From contig JAQFVV010000032.1 in the NCBI GenBank assembly GCA_028023455.1, positions 2,172,001 to 2,236,000 on the forward strand: DNA of 64,000 nucleotides. The letters are read 5' to 3'. The position numbers and the translations under genes were made by a program. The notes beneath the pieces are model-generated. The model was given only the letters and a program-made list of their open reading frames with translations, did no database searches and was not told the origin of the DNA. The DNA comes from Epiperipatus broadwayi (lineage: Eukaryota; Onychophora; Udeonychophora; Euonychophora; Peripatidae). This document shows, piece after piece, positions 1 to 11,796 of this stretch. Position 1 is the stretch's first letter. Each line of letters starts with the position of its first letter.

Positions 1-1559
1 AATTAAAATAGAACACGGTAATTAAAATAGGAAAATGCATGCTTGCAGGTTTGAAAAGTAAGTATAGATTTAGATACGCAATCATGCATTAGAGGACACC
101 TTTAATCATTGACCTCACACATACTCTTATATTAGATTAAAATCAATAACATGTAGATTTTAAACTATGTGATTATATTATATATTAAAGAAAAGAATCG
201 CCCTCAAACGAGTGATTTGCAAGATAATAAAATTGGAAATTATTTAGAAATTTAAAATATGCCTTCATAGCGGCGTCTTATTTTCAACAAAGGGAATAAT
301 TCACTCGGTCAAAGACGATTCTGACACATTATCATAATAAAATAACAGAAAGCTTAATAAAAAGAAAATATTAACCCAAGGATAGAGAGCAAAAATGTTG
401 ATTATATTTAAAAGAAATACATAATAAAGTTATGTGAAGTATCAGAAAACAATTTAGAATAGTTATAGCATGTTAGTTATCACAAGAGCTCTTGGGTTAC
501 CTCTGGAGAAGCATTTTTAGGTAGATTGATGGTCGGCCGGTTTTTTATATAAATTAACAGCAAAATCTGGAAATGTTCATATTTTTGGCAGCAGCAGCAG
601 TTCCGGGGTTCCTTATGCGATAGCTTCCGATGGTCTGGAGCAGCGGCCGGCTATTCCGAGGGGACATAGCCATCTTAACGCCTCTACTGTGTCATGTCAA
701 GGTTAGCAAATTATTAGAATAGAACTCAGAATGATTTCTCTTAGAAACATTAGAAAAAAACTGGAGAACAAAAGAAAACCCTTCTTTTATAGTAGACTTT
801 AACAATAGAACTGCCCTGGAGCATTACAAAATATATCGGACTTATCAGCTGTAATTAAATCATCCGAATGTCTAAAGGAATTCAACATTAATTAATTTCT
901 TTTGTTAATTTCCCTGTCGACATTCGAATTACAAACTAGATTTAATTAAAATTACTTTTATTAATTAAAGAAAACCTTAAGTGGACATCTGCTGTTTTTA
1001 GATAAACTTATATAATATTAACTAATTAAACTATTGTCCCTCATTTATTTTAAAGAAATATTTGGAATAACTTTTATTAAATTAAAGAAAATGATTTTAC
1101 TTTTTAAATTGCAATATTTGAATCTATTTACTAAACGAATATTTACTAAATGAATTTTATTTTAAATCAAAATATATTACGACGGTAATATATTTGTAAA
1201 TAGATTCAAACAAAATAACTTTAACAATTTATAATTTTGATATGTTTTAAAATGCATATCAGAGTGTGTGTGCAATTACAACTTATATAACCTACTTTTA
1301 AATAAATGTAAATTATGTGAACAAATACATAATTCATAATATTTTATTTTATTTGGGAATAAGTTATATATATAATACGAGCATTGTGCTCGTGGTTTAA
1401 AATTAGGCGGGATTTTCGGTATATAAGTGTATTGCAGACACACTACGATAGATTGGGGTTCAAACTAAGGTATGAGGGTAGGAAGTAGGTGAGAAAAGGT
1501 GCAACGAAGATCTGCAAAGCAGACCTTACTGTTTCAATATAAAATAAAAATATACTTAC
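1..1559 (-). other. Start of the next Relish intron, no recognised exon
   Basis: This is the sequence downstream of the last recognised Relish exon. I looked for an IPT-domain exon beginning in phase 1 on the minus strand and found none. Apart from the GC-rich patch at 480-700 the stretch is A+T-rich; 720-1380 shows no structure I can name. Confidence 0.6.
554..673 (-). CDS. Candidate 39-codon ORF in a GC-rich patch
   Basis: The open frame starts at an ATG with G at +4 and G at -3 (TTAAGATGG), inside the only GC-rich patch of the first 1.4 kb. It begins MAMSPRNSRPLLQTIGSY, has a run of four Ala and ends FCC. It has eight basic residues (R or K) and no acidic ones, the composition of a mitochondrial presequence. 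A good splice donor (CCAGAGGTAACC) lies about 50 bases after the stop, near base 500, and a possible acceptor (GACACAG) lies just upstream of the ATG, near 693. It could be a first exon, a leader ORF in a non-coding transcript, or chance. I do not recognise the sequence. The overlapping plus strand has no comparable frame. Confidence 0.3.
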   Translation of the reverse strand: MAMSPRNSRPLLQTIGSYRIRNPGTAAAAKNMNISRFCC

Positions 1560-1706
1560 TGCAATCAAAAATAGGATTGCTGAAGCATACTGGTCCTCTA
1601 ATTCCATTACATTCCACTGTAAACCCCAGCCTTACACTATTAAGACATTCATTAAATTCTTTAGCCCCAGATTCTGCTAATTTCTTAATATGTTCGTCTT
1701 CATCTT
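1560..1706 (-). CDS. Rel: Relish/NF-kappaB exon 4 of the recognised set: end of DNA-binding subdomain
   Basis: This 147-nt exon has a pyrimidine-rich acceptor TTTATTCCAG above 1706 and a consensus donor GTAAGT below 1560. Two bases complete the codon started in the exon at 6650 (Lys). The 48 codons that follow include EDEHIKKLAESGAKEF, LNSVRLGFTVEC and PVCFSNPIFD. Family members read here ExLxxLxxxEAKxMxLNSVRLCFQAFL...PPVxSxPIxD, so this is the end of the first immunoglobulin-like subdomain, just before the dimerisation (IPT) domain. It ends with one base of a split codon. I could not find the next exon in bases 1-1559, so the rest of the gene lies beyond the window. The overlapping plus-strand frame at 1499-1747 is a shadow. 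Confidence 0.9.
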
Positions 1707-2048
1707 CTGGAATAAAAAGAAAAAAATTTGCAATAGATTATTTTTGAACCACAAAACGGCAATTTATTTAATCAATTTGAATACTGTTGTGTTTATATAA
1801 ACTAAGAATAAACATAAGTTGGCACAATTATGATTAAATTTCTATTAAGCTTATATACAATATATATATAAAATAAATAAAATGTCCGTTAATTAAAAAC
1901 AAAATTGTAATTATAATTGAAATAATAAATTTAACAGTTTACAAACTATTACAAACAATACTTAAATCTGCAGAAGTACATTCGGTTAATTTCTTAAACC
2001 TGCCTCAACTGCCATTAAATTCAAAAACAAAAGCAGAAGCAAACATCA

Positions 2049-2456
2049 TTAATTCAAATTCCATGAATCTCGTATTTTAATGTTAGCAGCTTGTCGATTT
2101 ATTAAATGCATTTTATTCCTGTTTATAAAAATTGCCTCTTTAATTTTTCTTTTACTATGGTTTTTCTCTTCATGAAGAATTTTCACATTTTCAAAATCAA
2201 ATTCAAATTTATATTTACATGTTTTTTCGTGATCAAAGAAAACTGAATGAGATATTAAATCTCCATTATTTTTACTTTTTATATGCTTGTATAACAATTC
2301 ATGCGCCTTCAATCTCTTCTCAATACTGCACCTAGATTCACCTACATATGATAGCATACAATCACAAAAAATTTGATATATGACATTACTTTTCTGCTTG
2401 ACAGGTATGACATCCTTAGAATTATTGACTAATTTATTAATATTGTTTGGAACTTA
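2049..2456 (-). pseudogene. Penelope-like element, linker and GIY-YIG endonuclease (left arm)
   Basis: This reads, on the minus strand, the end of a Penelope-like polyprotein: VPNNINKLVNNSKD, then VIYQIFCDC, MLSYVGESRCSIEKRL, and VKILHEEKNHSKRKIKEA. These are the GIY (here IYQI), YIG (here YVG), Arg and Glu-containing motifs of the GIY-YIG nuclease that nicks the target for this retroelement class. From the linker to the stop near 2049 the frame is open. Further upstream there is a stop where the sister arm has Tyr (SFYVPNN in the sister copy), so the polyprotein is broken. No reverse transcriptase domain is present, so this is a 5'-truncated copy. Confidence 0.85.
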
Positions 2457-2667
2457 GAATGAAACATTAAACACATTCTTATATAAATCCTTAAAAAAAT
2501 TTCACTTGTGGATTTGAAATAAATGGAATAGATATCCATTGTTTACTATTAATCTTCATTTCCTTTAAATTATTATAACTTTTATTAAATTGACATAAAG
2601 TATTGTTTATTTGTTCCATTTTATAACCAATATCAAGCAATTCCTTAGCAATAAATTACTTGATGTT

Positions 2668-3240
2668 GGTTATAAAATGGAACAAATAAACAATACTTTA
2701 TGTCAATTTAAAAAAAGTTATAATAATTTAAAGGAAATGAAGATTAATAGTAAACAATGGATATCTATTCCATTTATTTCAAATCCACAAGTGAAATTTT
2801 TTTAAGGATTTATATAAGAATGTGTTTAATGTTTCATTCTATGTTCCAAACAATATTAATAAATTAGTCAATAATTCTAAGGATGTCATACCTGTCAAGA
2901 AGAAAAGTAATGTCATATATCAAATTTTTTGTGATTGAATGCTATCATATATAGATAAATCTAGGTACAGTATTGAGAAGAGATTGAGGGAGCATGAATT
3001 GTTATATAAGCATGTAAAAAGTAAAAATAATGGTGATTTAATGTCTCCTTCAGTTTTCTTTGATCACGAAAAAACATGTAAATATAAATTTAAATTTGAT
3101 TTTGAAAATGTGAAAATTCTTCATGAAGAGAGAAACCATAGTAAAAGAAAAATTAAAGTAAGCAAATTTTATAAACAGGAATAAAATGCATTTAATAAAT
3201 CGACAAGCTGCTAACATTAAAATACGAGATTCGTCGAATT
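2668..3240 (+). pseudogene. Penelope-like element, linker and GIY-YIG endonuclease (right arm)
   Basis: This is the sister of the left-arm copy on the opposite strand. It reads WISIPFISNPQVKFF, then after a frame slip YVPNNINKLVNN, VIYQIFCD, a stop, and MLSYIDKSRYSIEKRL. Two independent lesions set it apart from the left arm: Cys to stop after IFCD, and the second Gly of the YIG box changed to Asp (YID). A further frameshift follows KRKIK near 3160. Both arms are dead, but through different mutations, so they decayed separately after the inversion. Confidence 0.85.
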
Positions 3241-4259
3241 AGAATTGATGACGTTTGCTTCTGCTTTTGTTTTTGAATTTAATGGCAGTTGAGGCAGGTT
3301 TAAGAAATTAACTGAAAGTACTTCTGTGGATTTAAGGATTGTTTGTAATAGTTTGTAAACCATTAAATATATATATATTTGAATAGGAAGTAATTGAAGC
3401 TTTCCATGAGTCATATATGCAAATAAACTCTTCAAAGGACTATTTTGCCTAAAATATGTACTGCACTATATACGTGATATGTTAGCTGGGCATAACATCT
3501 AGTTGCCATACAACTATTGAAATGAAAGACTTCGGGTGCCCTTCTAAATCTGCCTAACACTTCCAGCTGTATCATGATAGCTTCCCTCATGTCAGATTTA
3601 TATTCTACCAGCTTCTAGTTCAAAGTAAACTTCTCTCACTACTTCAGAAATATATCTTGCTGTTCAGTTCAAACAATAATTTGTTTGTTGTCTGAATGTA
3701 CCACTAAATGGACTACAATTTATAACCAGGTACTCTTCCTTAATGGAAGCAATTGAATTCACTGAGCATCAGCACGTATTCGTCTGTTTCTAGCATTGTC
3801 TACATTTTTATCTATTCATACACTCATTGGTCTAATAGCAATGAGTGCTTAATCTGATCATATGTAAGACTGAATCTGACAAATTCATTACTTGAAGATA
3901 AATTGTCATAACATTCTCTCTCCCTATCTAAAATTAGCCCTAAAGAAGATTATCACTGAGATGCAGGAATAGACATCTTTGTTGCTTCTGATTTTTCAAG
4001 TCTGATTTCATTATTGGGTTTGGTAACTTCATCAATAAGTATGGTGTTTTTATCAATAGACCTGGTGTCTTCATTAGTAGGTCTGGTGTCTTTGAACCTT
4101 GTAGACTCTTCACAACTGGATTGTGAGACCTAATTCAAAGTTAACTAGCCCCTGTCCTTGTAATGTTGCTTCCTACCCATCTAAAGTATGAACTACCAAA
4201 TGCAAACCATTTAATTCTATCACAACTATTAAAAGCCATTTGATGATTCTACTAAACAA

Positions 4260-5150
4260 TCAATGTAAAATTAGAGTGCTTCTCTGCACTTTAGTACTTT
4301 TTTCATGATCATGCTGATTAGGCCTAAGGAGTGATAGGTTTATCTTACAGTTCAAATACAGTTTATTACCAGGGTAGCCCCTTTTTAATTTTATTTTATT
4401 TGTGAACTGGTTCATTTTAATTGCTGTAAAACCTAAGTGACTAAACCAATCACAGCATATGCTTAACAGCAGATACAAGTGATAAATGAATTGTTTTACT
4501 ACTATAACTTTAACTCTTGTTTGTCTCAATAGTGATATTTGATTTCTGTGATAATCAATATTCTCTCTACTGCTAAAATGCAGGCAGTGATTACTTTTTC
4601 TAATAATGATAGCCCAAATTATTTTTTTTGACCCAATAGACACTGCAGACCCAGTATCCAATTCCGTGCATACCATTAATGATAATCTGTGTTTGAAGCC
4701 TTAATCAATGTCTCTCATATTATTTATGCAGCCAGTAATTTGATTTGATTTTATATTGCCCTAATGTCTTTTTAGAATGGACTCTTCCATTCTTTTCTGA
4801 GAACTTGTTTTTTCTTTTTGAAACATGTAGCTTCTAAAACCACACAAAGTAAATAAGATATAGACATTCGATTGGTGCATATTTTGATTTGTCACATCTG
4901 GAATAACCTCTCACAATACTATTATTAGTAGTCAATTCCTTATGCTTGTGCTGACAGGAAAAGCTTTTAGAAAGTTTAGTTTTTTAATCCACTAATCTAA
5001 TGGTGGAATTACTTTTATTTAATAGCATAGTTTGAACCATGTATATTCAGCTGGATCCACTTGCATGACTGCAGACACAAAAGCAGTATTTGGATCCATT
5101 AACAATTTGATTTTGACCATGAGATCATACATTCTCCAAAGGTAAAGTGA
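4260..5150 (-). pseudogene. Ty3/Gypsy-type retrotransposon relic: gag zinc knuckle and aspartic protease
   Basis: The clearest part is a 138-codon frame (4676-4260) beginning MVCTELDTGSAVSI, the catalytic D-T/S-G box of a retroviral-type aspartic protease. It ends with CDWFSHLG followed by IKMNQ, matching the GRxWLxxL region that closes the protease in Ty3/Gypsy polyproteins. Upstream on the same strand (about 4920-4800) a broken frame reads RCDKSKYAPIEC, then a more decayed stretch, resembling the CxxCxxxxHxxxxC zinc knuckle at the end of Gag. No LTRs, integrase or intact reverse transcriptase were recognised. Bases 3440-4250 carry minus-strand fragments I could not assign. Confidence 0.65.
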
Positions 5151-6435
5151 ACAATGCTTTGAATATTATGAAACTTTGAAGAAATCATGTAAATTAAACT
5201 ATACATATCTCTTGTAATTATGTAAATATCCTTTGTGTGGTTCTAATAAAGAATATTACTTAAAATTAAAAAATAGTACAATATTTTATAGTATATTATT
5301 TGTAAAAACAGCGATTTCCCAAAAGGCGTAACAAATGTTATTGTTGCAAAATAAAATTCATTATCAGATATTCCAAAATAGTTATTGTTAGAATTGTTAT
5401 ATATTAAAAAATAGCACATATAGAAGCACTGAAGAAAATTCATATAACTACTTCATAATTTAAACTATTACATTGAACCCAAAAAATAGAACAAGTTTGA
5501 ATTGGTATTAGAATAAGCATCTGTATTCAAATCTGTTTACAGATAAGCAGTGTTCATATTACATATTGCAATTTACGAAATGAATGTATTTATTGGAGAA
5601 AAAATGAATCAAATTTGATTTTGTGAATCTATACTTAAATACAGCATTTCTCAAATTATACATTGATCAAAATCTTAAACATTTAAAATTGTCATTTTTT
5701 TTTTACTTCTTATCTTATGAGGGTATATGATAGTTCAGATAGTTTTGCTTTGAAGCTAGAGATAACACCTTATCAATAAAATATAGTTTTAGATTTTGCT
5801 TTTTAAGATCAAGAAATGTTTGGTATAAAAAAAAATAAAGACAACATCATGAAATATTAAATAGTAGACTAAAGAAACAGTATATAATGCATGTAGATAT
5901 ATTAGTAGTATAAGAAATGGTTTGAATTGCAAAAATCATCTTCAATTTTTTGGTTTTCTTAGTATCTTTTTTTTTGAACTGAGAAAGACAATATTTGTTT
6001 ATCAGTAACTGCTAAAAATAAAAATATTCTTCATATGATAGAAAGAAAAATATAAAATCTTGGATCAATCATATAAGATTTTAGCAAAATATTACTGAAA
6101 AAGAAAGTATGATTAAAATGTGAATCAACAATACTTTTTTTCTTAATAGTAAAATTGTAATACATTAAAGATCAGCCTTTTCAAGCTATTGTGCATGTGC
6201 TTTTTACGAGTGTTAATAATAAATGCTTATTTAGTAGTAAAATTGAAAAACTTTCTTTGTTATCCCACCCTTTCAATCCCTATCTTGTAATATCAGCTGT
6301 GCAAATGTAAACAATATGCTAATAAAGTTTTTTCTAAATTCTATTATAACAAATCTTTGTATACATTTACAATAATCTCCTTTGGAATGTAGTAAAATGT
6401 CAAATCATGATGTCAAATATAACTATCAGTATATG

Positions 6436-6521
6436 CATTGGTGGTCGAGAGGTCAGCGCGACTGCCTTGCACTTGCAGGCAGTTGCCCGGGTTGCGGGTT
6501 CGCGTCCCTTAAAAAAAAAAA
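6436..6521 (+). mobile_element. tRNA-derived SINE
   Basis: The body carries an RNA polymerase III A box (TGGTCGAGAGG, 6442-6452) and a B box (GGTTCGCGTCC, 6497-6507), followed by an A-tail at 6511-6521. Between them ACTGCCT and AGGCAGT can pair as an anticodon-like stem. It matches the SINE at 48115-48214 almost base for base but on the other strand. I saw no target-site duplication. Confidence 0.75.
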
Positions 6522-6649
6522 GTTTTTCCAACTTCTGGCATGTTATTTTAAATTGCTAACAATCTATTGATGTATTTTGTTTAAATCATGTTATTGTATA
6601 ATACATTTATAAATACATCTTTAAAAAAAAATTATATTAAAATACTTAC

Positions 6650-6789
6650 TTGTTAATATGACTTCATTAGGTAATATACTCTGTGCACCTAATAAAGTTT
6701 TAGAAATTTTTTTTGCTTTTTTTTCACGTTCATATAAAATGGATACAATATCTTTTTTAGATGCGTGTAAAATGCTAAATCCTTGTAAC
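6650..6789 (-). CDS. Rel: Relish/NF-kappaB exon 3 of the recognised set: GFxILHxxKK region
   Basis: This 140-nt exon has an acceptor TTCACTTGCAG above 6789 and a consensus donor GTAAGT below 6650. Its first base completes the codon split in the previous exon (GC plus G, Ala). It then gives 46 codons starting LQGFSILHASKKDIVSILYE and ends with one base of a further split codon. The pattern GF..xILHxxKK.I...L..R is the family's NLGILHVTKKxVxExLxxR segment, the last strand of the DNA-binding subdomain. It is followed by a Lys-rich linker (REKKAKKISK) and a less conserved tail. The intron to the exon above is about 5.7 kb, and to the exon below about 4.9 kb. The plus-strand open frame that overlaps it (6658-6948) is a shadow of this exon. 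Confidence 0.88.
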
Positions 6790-8789
6790 CTGCAAGTGAA
6801 AGACTCATTGAATAAGTTAAGGGTAACTAATAAAATTGTTTGTTTTATAATCCACTCCTCATTAGATCTAAACTTCTTAAATTATAATCAATCATCCAAC
6901 ATAAAATCTCACAGTTCCTTTCTTTCATTATACATACATCTCAGATAAGAATCTATCTTTGACAGAAATCAGAAGTTTGAAGGTATGATTTTCACACTAG
7001 AACATTTGAGTTGGATGATGCTTTATAATTTAATAAGGAATGTTCTATAAAACTATAAATTTGATTGGTTATATATATATATCTGGCACAATATTAAATT
7101 ATTAATAAACTAATAAGTATCGCTATTACATATTTGTTAATAAAAAAAATTTAAAACTTAAATCAATAAATTAAAAATTTAACATATATAAATATATGTA
7201 AGCATTGAAATATAACAGAAATTTTTCTGTGTAATAATCTGAATGAAATTTCAGTTATGATATGATTCAGGCAACAACCAATTAAAATTGGCAATCCAAA
7301 ACTGAAATCATGTGATTTAGAAATAGCAATAATATTTGATTGATCTACACTAGACCAAAAGTGGAATTGCTTTTAGCTTAATACTCTAATTGACAGAAAA
7401 AGTAAATCAGCTAGATACTTTGGAAGAATGAAAATTTGAAATATAACTATTCTGAATTTTCACAAGCAAACAATTCTCTTCCACAAAGAGTTAACATCTT
7501 TAGGCTTTATAATGCCAATATGAATTAAGCAAACATATAAGGTTAAATGTGAACCTTCAACAGCAGTTTGAAATGTTTAATTACATTTGTCTATAAATTA
7601 TGATAACTTTCTGCTTCATTTTGCTATCATTTTAGTTAAATTTGTCTATAAATTATTATAACATCTGTGCCTTAGTATTGAACATTCTGCTTTATTTTTT
7701 CTATTACTGGAAAATGCTTATGTTAAATCATTTAGATATTTCAATGTTTCCTGTGATACTTCAATGACACTTTTTCAATTTCTATAGCTTTTTCGTGTAT
7801 ACATATGCTTCTACTTGAAATGATTTATAAAATCAGGAACTCTGTTTTTTTACATCTTTATCTAGAAAACTGTTAAAAGATGTTTTCATATATGACATTT
7901 ATATTTCAAGCTAGATACCTGAAATATTTCTAAGACTGATATCCAAATGGCTTCTCATTCTTTAAAATTTCTAACCTTTTTAACTGCTTCTCTCTTTTTT
8001 TTTACTACTGATTTATGTCAGAACTGATACTATATTTATTCTATCAGAAATTCTTCTAAGAATAAGTCTTCATCATCAAAACTGAAATTTCAGAAATACA
8101 CTTTAATGTAAGATGGTATAATATAGATATATAAAAATGTTGAATTCTTCGATTCTATAAAAATTATTAGTAAACTTCTATAGTAAATGAATATCATGTT
8201 ATCTGCAATTATGGTTTCAGATAATGAATTTACTAATAATTTATTAAAATTTTGTGCTTTTCACACATATTTATTATATTCCAGGGTGATTATACATTAT
8301 TAAAAAAAAATCTCCTGTGGACCAACATGGCCAATATGCATTTGCTGCCAAAATTGCTGGCATCCAACTTTAAGTTTAAAAAATTTTCAGATAATTTTGC
8401 CCATATCTGATACTGATTATATTTTTCATAATCTTTCTCTAAATCTTTACTTATCTTAGACCATGAAACATGATCCTACTACAAACTTTTCATGAATTAT
8501 TCTAGACATATCTTTAAAAATAACTTTTAATTCTATAGATATTTAGTGCACGTTATTACACATAACATTGTTTGACTGGTCAGTTTTCTTTGTTATCTTT
8601 ATATCCATATTATTAATTTTTTTACAGCCCATATTAGTTGTTAATGATTTAATTTTTAGGAATCATGGGTTAACAATAATTACTAAATTTATATATAAAC
8701 AGAGCAAAACTCTCCATACAGTATTCATGTGATACTAAATTTATATATCATTATAATTTTTGACTATTATAATCCACTGCAGAATGAAA

Positions 8790-10440
8790 ATCTTTCTAAG
8801 TTTAATCCATATTCTCTGATCTCTAGCCTGACTTCTCCACATCTACTCAATATATCTACTTATTTCATCCATTCATCTCACATGGTCTTTTTCTAAGCCT
8901 TTTACAGTCTCTTGAAATCTTGTTTAAGATGTCAACTGTCCACCTATTCTCTTCTAGGAATATGTCTATCCAACTTTACTTCAGCATCTTAATTCTTTCA
9001 ATGATGTCAGTAACATCTGTTTGTTCTTACGCCCATATATTTCATTTTTGATATCCTCTTGTTTCTTCTAACATACATCTTTCCATATTTTGTTGAGTCG
9101 TCTGATGCCTCTGTAGTGCTCTTCCATTAAATGTCTAAGTCTCAAATCTATAAGAACGAACTGATAAAAGATATTAATTAAAAATCTTCCTTTTCAAACA
9201 CATAGCCTAAATCCTTTTAATATTAAGTTATTTCTATCAAAAGCACACTAACAGAGTTTAATTCTAAGATTAATTTCATTCATTATATTTCTATCTGTAG
9301 TAATAATCTAACTAAGATATTGGTAGTTGTTAATTCTTCTAACTTATCATTGTCAATTTTTATTTTCTTTTGAGAAACACCATTATATATATTAACATTT
9401 ACCAATAACCCTTGCAACATTTCCTGAAGCACTAAAGCATTATTTGCAAAAGCAATTATATCTGCTGCAAAATCTAGATGATTTAAATAATCTCCATTTA
9501 TGTTTTCTCTCTTAGTTTCCTATTTTACTCTATAAAATACTTCTTGTAAAACTGCTGTAAAAAGTTTTGAAAATACAGAATCACTCTGTCATATACCCTC
9601 CTCAATGGTAATCTTCCTAATATCACATCATTATGTAATATAATTGTTGCTGTTGCATTTTTATAAATATTCTTTAGAATATGACAATATTCTGGATCTA
9701 TATCCTAACTATCCAATGCCTTAATCAGTGAATAAAAGCTTATAGAATGAAATGCCTTTTCATAATCTACAAATCCAAAGCATAATGAAAAGTCATATTC
9801 ATTGGTCCTTTCTATAACTTCTCTCAATACTTGGATATAATCCATTGTACTAAAACCACTTTTAAATCCAGCTTGTTCTTTTAAAATCCAATATTCCCTG
9901 TAATTGAATTGAAATCATCTTGGTAAAAATTTTGTGCAGAACTAATAAAAGACTAATAGGTCTGTAGTTTCTAGTATCTTCTTTATCATCTTTTTTTAAA
10001 TATTAATATTAACATTGCACTTTTCCAATCCATCTGGAATATCTTTAACATTTAGACATTTGGCATACAACTTTGTCAAAAACTTTCTACTTCTTCACCT
10101 GCTTCTTTTAAGATATCAATTATAATTACATCATTACCTGGAGCTTTCCCCCTCATTATAGATTTAATTACATGTCTCATTTGTTCATTTAAAATACTGG
10201 CTAATACAGAAGATATAGTAAGTGTATGAGATAGTTTTCCATGTTCTTCATTGCGATATAATTCTTGATAGAACACTTCTACATATTTCATAATGTCAGC
10301 TCTCTTTTTAGTAATAAAATGATCCTTTTTTCTAATTGCAAAAATAAGTTTCCTATCTATATCAAGATGTTTACATTCTTGAAACTTATTCACTTTTATA
10401 TCTTTCTTTGCTAATTCACAATTATATATCATTATCAACT
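8790..10440 (-). pseudogene. RTE-like LINE relic, copy 1 (reverse transcriptase and 3' region)
   Basis: The relic reads on the minus strand in broken frames. A 120-codon piece (10438-10076) contains KSIMRGKAPGNDVI, the RT-N/fingers motif. Further on come FVDYEKAF (motif A), DPEYCHILKNIYKNATATI, LPLRR, and an altered FADD box reading FAAD. The last part (about 9200-8800) gives LRHLMEEHYRGIRRLN and a C-terminal tail. These are features of non-LTR retrotransposons of the RTE type. Stops and frameshifts are frequent and the active-site Asp is changed, so it is dead. Confidence 0.75.
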
Positions 10441-11136
10441 CTTTTTCACACTACTTCACAGAATTCTAGCTATTCAATCCTTCTTAATTCATCATTTTTA
10501 TATTTTCATATTCCTTCTTTTCTTTATAAATTTGTTATCTCAGTAGAAATTTTACAAAAGAGGATATATATAAATGTAAAAAATTTAAATGCATATATAC
10601 TTCCACTTTTGTTTTTGCCATGTAAACTGTTTTTTTTTTTGTTCTGACAAAATTGTATTTTTCAAAATATGCCTAATAAATGCTTATAGGCAGTTGCATT
10701 CTCATATCTAAGCTTACAAAAAAATTGACAAAATAATAGCCAAAGCCTCTTTACTAAGTTGAATTTTTCCAACATTGGAAAGTATAAGAAAAACAGACTA
10801 TTTTGTTCTTACATTTGAATGAAAATTCCTATAACATAACTCACATATTTGCATCACATTCCATTTTGAAATAAGTCAATAATGCATAATTTAATATGTT
10901 GCTAAAATCTTTGTATCCCATTCTTACTTTCTTTACTTTTTTAATAATTTGTACAATGATTGGGTTGCTGGATTTTCTATCTAAAAAAAGACAAGACGAC
11001 CTAGAAATGCTTATAGTTATTTAACTGATATGACAGTTGACACATCTTTAACAATTAAAATTTTACTAAGACACAGTTTGCGTTATGTTTATTAATCACA
11101 TGGCTTAAAAACATAAAATATTTAATGCAAAACTTA

Positions 11137-11796
11137 GTTTTAAAAGAATCAACTAGGGGGCAGCAATGATAGAACAAAGCTTATTGAGTGTTATAGTAGT
11201 AAGAAATGGGATAAAAGAATAAATTTATTAATAAAGACTAGGGAGTTAGAGAGTTGGAGAAATAGTATGGAGAGTAAAAAGAGTTTAAATATATATAGAA
11301 ATAAACAGAATATTAGGTGTGAGTTAATATATGATAATAGTAAGGTAAGTAGTTTATTATTTAGGGCTCGAACGGGATCTTTAGATACAAAAGAATATAC
11401 ATGTAAATGGAAAAATATGGGTGATTTATTTTGTAAATTATGTAAGGAAGGAATTGAAAATATTAGGCATTTGTTAATTGAATGTAAATGTTTGAAAACA
11501 GAAAGGGTAGTACATATAATGAAGTTGTGGAAAAATAAATATGAAAAGAATGATTATACAGAAAGTGAATTATTGGTTTTTATGCTGTGTTTGGGAAAAG
11601 ATAAGGGGGATTTAGATATAAAGGTTATAGAGTTGACAAAGATTATGTTGTGGAAATGGGATAGAGCAGATTATGGGTAAATTTAGAGTGGGGAATGTAA
11701 AATAAAGTGGCTAACAGGTTTATCTGGCATAATTGCTGAGATATTCTTGACTTCGTTTAAGTAGAAGCCATAATACATCACATCACATCACATCAG
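11137..11796 (+). pseudogene. 3' end of a non-LTR retrotransposon with a (CATCA)n tail
   Basis: A 137-codon open frame (11267-11680) carries LLFRARTGSLDTKEYTCKW followed by CKLCKEGIENIRHLLIEC, the C-x2-C...H...C zinc-binding tail seen at the C-terminus of many LINE polyproteins (Jockey, CR1 and related groups). About 100 bases after the stop the sequence ends in four CATCA units (11776-11795), the kind of short repeat that marks the 3' end of such elements. The frame is intact, so this copy is younger than the RTE relics, but the reverse transcriptase is missing (5' truncation). I cannot choose the clade. Confidence 0.7.

Larger units (their letters stand above)
1930..3367. repeat. 1.44-kb near-perfect palindrome built from two Penelope-like tails
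   Basis: The left arm (1930-2640) and right arm (2656-3367) are inverted copies of the same sequence, separated by a spacer of about 15 bases. At the outer ends both arms carry GTTTACAAACTATTAC; at the centre both carry ATTTTATAACCAA and its complement. The mismatches look like scattered point changes. Each arm holds the C-terminal linker and GIY-YIG endonuclease region of a Penelope-like retroelement, facing outward, so the two copies are joined head to head at the centre. Such inverted joins are known for this class. Confidence 0.85.
1707..6649 (-). other. 4.9-kb intron of the Relish-like gene
   Basis: The donor is GTAAGT and the acceptor TTCCAG, phase 1. It contains the Penelope-type palindrome (1.93-3.37 kb), a Ty3/Gypsy relic (4.26-5.15 kb) and a SINE (6.44-6.52 kb). 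In 3370-4260 there are short minus-strand open pieces that may be more of the Gypsy element. In 5160-6430 I see only A+T-rich sequence. Confidence 0.8.

Noticed and set aside
6436-6521. Possible true tRNA gene (also 18155-18259 and 48115-48214)
   Set aside because: A and B boxes are present but no closing acceptor stem; A-tails and, for two copies, target duplications identify SINEs.
6658-6948. Plus-strand 96-codon frame
   Set aside because: Antisense shadow of the Relish exon at 6650-6789.
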